Below are positions 5,296 to 7,299 of a stretch of 7,299 nucleotides of DNA, piece after piece; within the stretch, counting starts at the first letter, position 1; the number at the start of each line of letters is the position of its first letter. The translations under genes and the position numbers were made by a program. The notes beneath the pieces were generated by a model. The model had not been told where the DNA came from, made no database searches, and worked only from the letters and a program-made list of their open reading frames with translations. The stretch spans positions 1 to 7,299 of the forward strand of contig JALSIO010000824.1 of NCBI GenBank assembly GCA_026989995.1, given 5' to 3'. Source of the stretch: Myxococcales bacterium (GTDB lineage: Bacteria; Myxococcota_A; UBA9160; JALSIO01).

Positions 5296-5742
5296 ATGTA
5301 CGAGTTTCTCGAATACCGCGTCCTCGACGTGATGTCCCGCCCCGCGGTCACCATCGTCCCGAGTACGTCCCTCCGGGAGGTCGAGGCGCTGTTCGAGGCC
5401 CACGATTTCAATGCCCTGCCGGTGGTGGGGGACGAAGGGGAGCTCGTCGGGATCGTGAGCAAGCTCGACCTGCTCCGCGCCTTCCGCTTCACCGACGAGT
5501 CGCTGTTTCCGCCCTACGAGGAGATCATGGGGCGGCCGGCGGAGACGGTGATGCGCCGGCGCCCGGAGACCGTCCGGGAGCGGACACCGCTCACGCGGGT
5601 TCTGGAGCGGATGATCGAGACCCGGCACAAGAGCTTTCCGGTGGTCGACGAGCACCACGTCATCGGCATGGTGGCAAGAGAGGACGTCCTCCGCGGACTG
5701 CGCCGCGCGGTCGCCGGCGAGAAGCCGACCACGCCCATCTAG
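5296..5742 (+). CDS. Two-CBS-domain protein
   Basis: A 148-aa stand-alone Bateman module: CBS1 at about 7-62 (LPVVGDEGELVGIVSKLDLL) and CBS2 at about 80-136 (FPVVDEHHVIGMVAREDVL), joined by a linker with an aromatic/acidic stretch near 64-77. Likely an adenine-nucleotide or related ligand sensor acting on a partner protein. ATG 5296 follows the zinc-finger stop by six bases and has little ribosome-site complementarity, which suggests reinitiation after the upstream gene. The second CBS gene follows after 48 bp. It could instead sense another ligand; CBS family membership is clear but ligand and target are not. Confidence 0.9.
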   Translation: MYEFLEYRVLDVMSRPAVTIVPSTSLREVEALFEAHDFNALPVVGDEGELVGIVSKLDLLRAFRFTDESLFPPYEEIMGRPAETVMRRRPETVRERTPLTRVLERMIETRHKSFPVVDEHHVIGMVAREDVLRGLRRAVAGEKPTTPI

Positions 5743-5780
5743 GGCGCGCAGCACGACGACGTGGAAGGCCCGGACCCGTG

Positions 5781-5785
5781 GGAGG
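5781..5785 (+). promoter_or_regulatory. Shine-Dalgarno site deciding the start of the next CBS gene
   Basis: GGAGG followed by a five-base spacer and GTG 5791. The earlier in-frame GTG at 5761 has no such site upstream. Confidence 0.7.
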
Positions 5786-5790
5786 GATTC

Positions 5791-6279
5791 GTGTCCCAAG
5801 CAGATCGCCCGATCGCCGAGATCATGCGCCGCGAGTTCGTGAGCGTGAAGCCGGACGACCAGATCGATCTCGTCGACGACATCATGAACCTCGGTCGCGT
5901 GCGCCACATGCCCGTGCTCGACGGCCACCGGCTGGTGGGAATCGTCTCCCAGCGGGATCTCCTCTCGGCCTCGCTCTCCAGGCTGCTCGATTTCGATCCC
6001 ACGGAGCGGCGGACCTTCCTCCGGAGCATCCGCGTGGACGAGGTGATGAGCCGGGAGGTCGTCACCGCCTCTCCGCACACGGGTGTGGCGGGGGCCGCCC
6101 GGATCATGCTCCGCCACCGGATCGGATGCCTGCCCGTGGTGGATCCCGCGACCGGAGTCGCCGTGGGCCTCGTGACGGAGACGGACCTCCTTCGGGCCGC
6201 CTTCGGGGACGGGGAAGAGTCCGCAGGGCCCGGGGCTCCGGTCGCTGAGACCCTCGCCGACCGCTCCCTTCGCCGGTGA
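5791..6279 (+). CDS. Two-CBS-domain protein
   Basis: A 162-aa stand-alone CBS pair: CBS1 at about 6-60 with GIVSQRDLL at 50-58, CBS2 at about 81-137 with GLVTETDLL at 126-134. The linker (61-80) is Leu/Phe/Arg-rich and the C-terminal 25 residues are a short acidic then Ala/Pro/Arg tail. It is the third CBS-pair protein in the window and, like the others, carries no fused effector. GTG 5791 is preferred over GTG 5761 because of its ribosome site; CBS1 starts only six residues in, which still leaves the domain whole. Its TGA overlaps the next gene's GTG by four bases (GTGA), so it is probably co-produced with the CoA-transferase and may regulate or sense the output of that enzyme. That link is an inference. 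Confidence 0.88.
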   Translation: MSQADRPIAEIMRREFVSVKPDDQIDLVDDIMNLGRVRHMPVLDGHRLVGIVSQRDLLSASLSRLLDFDPTERRTFLRSIRVDEVMSREVVTASPHTGVAGAARIMLRHRIGCLPVVDPATGVAVGLVTETDLLRAAFGDGEESAGPGAPVAETLADRSLRR

Positions 6280-7299
6280 GGCGCCTCGGGGCCGAGGGCG
6301 CCGCAGCCCTCGTCGGCGATCGGGACACGCTGGCCGTGCCGCTCGCGCCCGGGCAGCCGGTGGAGCTGCTCCGGGCCCTCGCCCGACGGGAGGCCTTCTC
6401 GGATCTGCGGGTCTTCGCGGCGCTCCTGGCCGAGCCCTTCGCCCTGTTCACCCGGCCGGGCGTGACCCACCTCTCGGCCTTCCTGGGCCCGGCCGAACGG
6501 CTCCTCGCCCGCACCGGGCATCCCGTCCACTTCGTTCCCGGTGACTTCCGGCGCTTCGCCAACATCGCCCACCGGCTCCGCCCCCGGGTCTTCGCCACCG
6601 CGGCCGCACCCGCGGACGCGGCGGGGACGCTCAGCCTCTCGCTCCACGCCGGCGCGACGGTGGGCGAGCTGCACGCCTGCGGCCGGGATCCGGAGCGCAT
6701 GCTCGTGGTCGAGACCAGCCCCCACTTCCCCCGGACCTTCGGGATCGAACCCGACCATCCCCACGCGCTTCGGATCGACGAGGTGGACGCGCTCGTCGAG
6801 GGCAACGCGAGGCCCCCGGTGCTGCCACGGTTCTCTCCCGGTCCCGTCGAGCGGGCCATTGCGGACCACGTGCGCCGGTTCGTGCCGAGCGGGGCCACGC
6901 TCCAGACGGGGATCGGCTCGGTCCCCGGCGAGGTGGCGCGCCGCCTCGCGGAGGGCGGAGGTGGCGACTACGGGATCCACAGCGAGATGTTCACCGACGG
7001 CCTGATGCACCTGCACCGGGCCGGTCTCGTGACCAACCGCAAGGGCCTCTACGACGGGTTCTCGGTGGCCACCTTCGCCCTCGGAAGCGCCGAGCTCTAC
7101 GCCTGGCTTCACGACAACCGCGAGGTACGCTTCCTGCCGGTGGAGCTGGTGAACGACCCCTCGCGGATCGCCTGCAACCGGCGCATGGTCTCGCTCAACG
7201 GTGCCCTCGCGGTGGATCTCGCCGGCCAGATCGTGGCCGACACCCTCGACGGGCGGCAGTTCTCCGGGATCGGCGGGCACGAGGACTTCGTCGCCGGGG
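6276..7299 (+). CDS. Acetyl-CoA hydrolase / 4-hydroxybutyrate CoA-transferase family protein, 3' partial
   Basis: The frame is open from GTG 6276 to the window edge: 341 codons of an enzyme usually about 430-450 aa. Family features: CoA-binding-type GIGSVPGEVARRL at about 214-226, GIHSEMFTDG with E237, which aligns (from memory) with the catalytic Glu238 of the Clostridium aminobutyricum 4-hydroxybutyrate CoA-transferase, then the conserved VNDPSRIA, MVSLNGALAVDLAGQIV and FSGIGGHEDFV blocks; most relatives have GGQ rather than GGH in the last. Enzymes of this family move CoA between acyl-CoAs and carboxylates such as acetate, or hydrolyse acetyl-CoA, through a glutamyl-CoA thioester. Substrate cannot be chosen from the sequence. 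The N-terminal 180 residues are more divergent. The GTG has no ribosome site and overlaps the CBS gene's stop as GTGA, indicating translational coupling. The four-gene operon from 4969 probably shares one transcript. Confidence 0.88.
   Translation, partial: MRRLGAEGAAALVGDRDTLAVPLAPGQPVELLRALARREAFSDLRVFAALLAEPFALFTRPGVTHLSAFLGPAERLLARTGHPVHFVPGDFRRFANIAHRLRPRVFATAAAPADAAGTLSLSLHAGATVGELHACGRDPERMLVVETSPHFPRTFGIEPDHPHALRIDEVDALVEGNARPPVLPRFSPGPVERAIADHVRRFVPSGATLQTGIGSVPGEVARRLAEGGGGDYGIHSEMFTDGLMHLHRAGLVTNRKGLYDGFSVATFALGSAELYAWLHDNREVRFLPVELVNDPSRIACNRRMVSLNGALAVDLAGQIVADTLDGRQFSGIGGHEDFVAG

Noticed and set aside
4399..6117. Long minus-strand open frame opposite the CBS genes
   Set aside because: Antisense shadow rich in H, A and R; the plus strand encodes recognisable zinc-finger and CBS domains with good spacing.
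5739..7280. Minus-strand open frame of about 513 codons opposite the CoA-transferase
   Set aside because: No domain is recognisable, whereas the opposite strand encodes a conserved CoA-transferase sequence with its catalytic glutamate.
1..7299. CRISPR array, insertion sequence, tRNA or rRNA
   Set aside because: No regularly spaced repeats, transposase-like frame with terminal repeats, or recognisable tRNA/rRNA sequence was seen on either strand.

Overview
The window is dense, very GC-rich bacterial DNA (roughly 70% GC by eye) with GTG starts, ATGA/GTGA gene overlaps and almost no spacer inside operons. A membrane FtsH-type protease and three GG-N10-GC (sigma-54, RpoN) promoter sequences point to a diderm, high-GC bacterium, perhaps a Desulfobacterota/Myxococcota-like or gammaproteobacterial lineage. 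The taxonomy is an inference; no rRNA or other marker is present.

Layout. (1) 1-1731, plus: an FtsH-type AAA+ zinc metalloprotease, entering the window already open. (2) 1741-1778: a strong hairpin between convergent genes. (3) 3777-1789, minus: a tight three-gene operon of two paralogous ferritin-like diiron proteins and a 100-aa zinc-ribbon protein, preceded by an excellent sigma-54 promoter whose predicted start lies inside an inverted repeat. (4) 4534-4016, minus: a two-CBS-domain protein with a nine-G tract near its start codon. (5) 4535-4968: a divergent control region with a near-perfect sigma-54 promoter facing right, a weaker one facing left, and an 8-bp inverted repeat midway between them. 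(6) 4969 to the right edge, plus: a zf-TFIIB-type zinc-finger protein, two more two-CBS proteins, and the first 341 codons of an acetyl-CoA hydrolase / 4-hydroxybutyrate CoA-transferase family enzyme.

How it may work together. All three transcription units whose 5' ends are visible have a correctly oriented -24/-12 element, and by manual scan these are the only GG-N10-GC sites with a TTGC box that I found in the window. I read the locus as a small RpoN regulon linking CBS adenine-nucleotide sensors, a CoA-transferase and a pair of diiron oxidase-like proteins, with FtsH next door. That suggests a response to energy or carbon state, but no activator gene is in the window and no substrate can be read from the sequence. 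The least conventional features are the tandem diiron/zinc-ribbon operon and the inverted repeats over all three predicted start sites.
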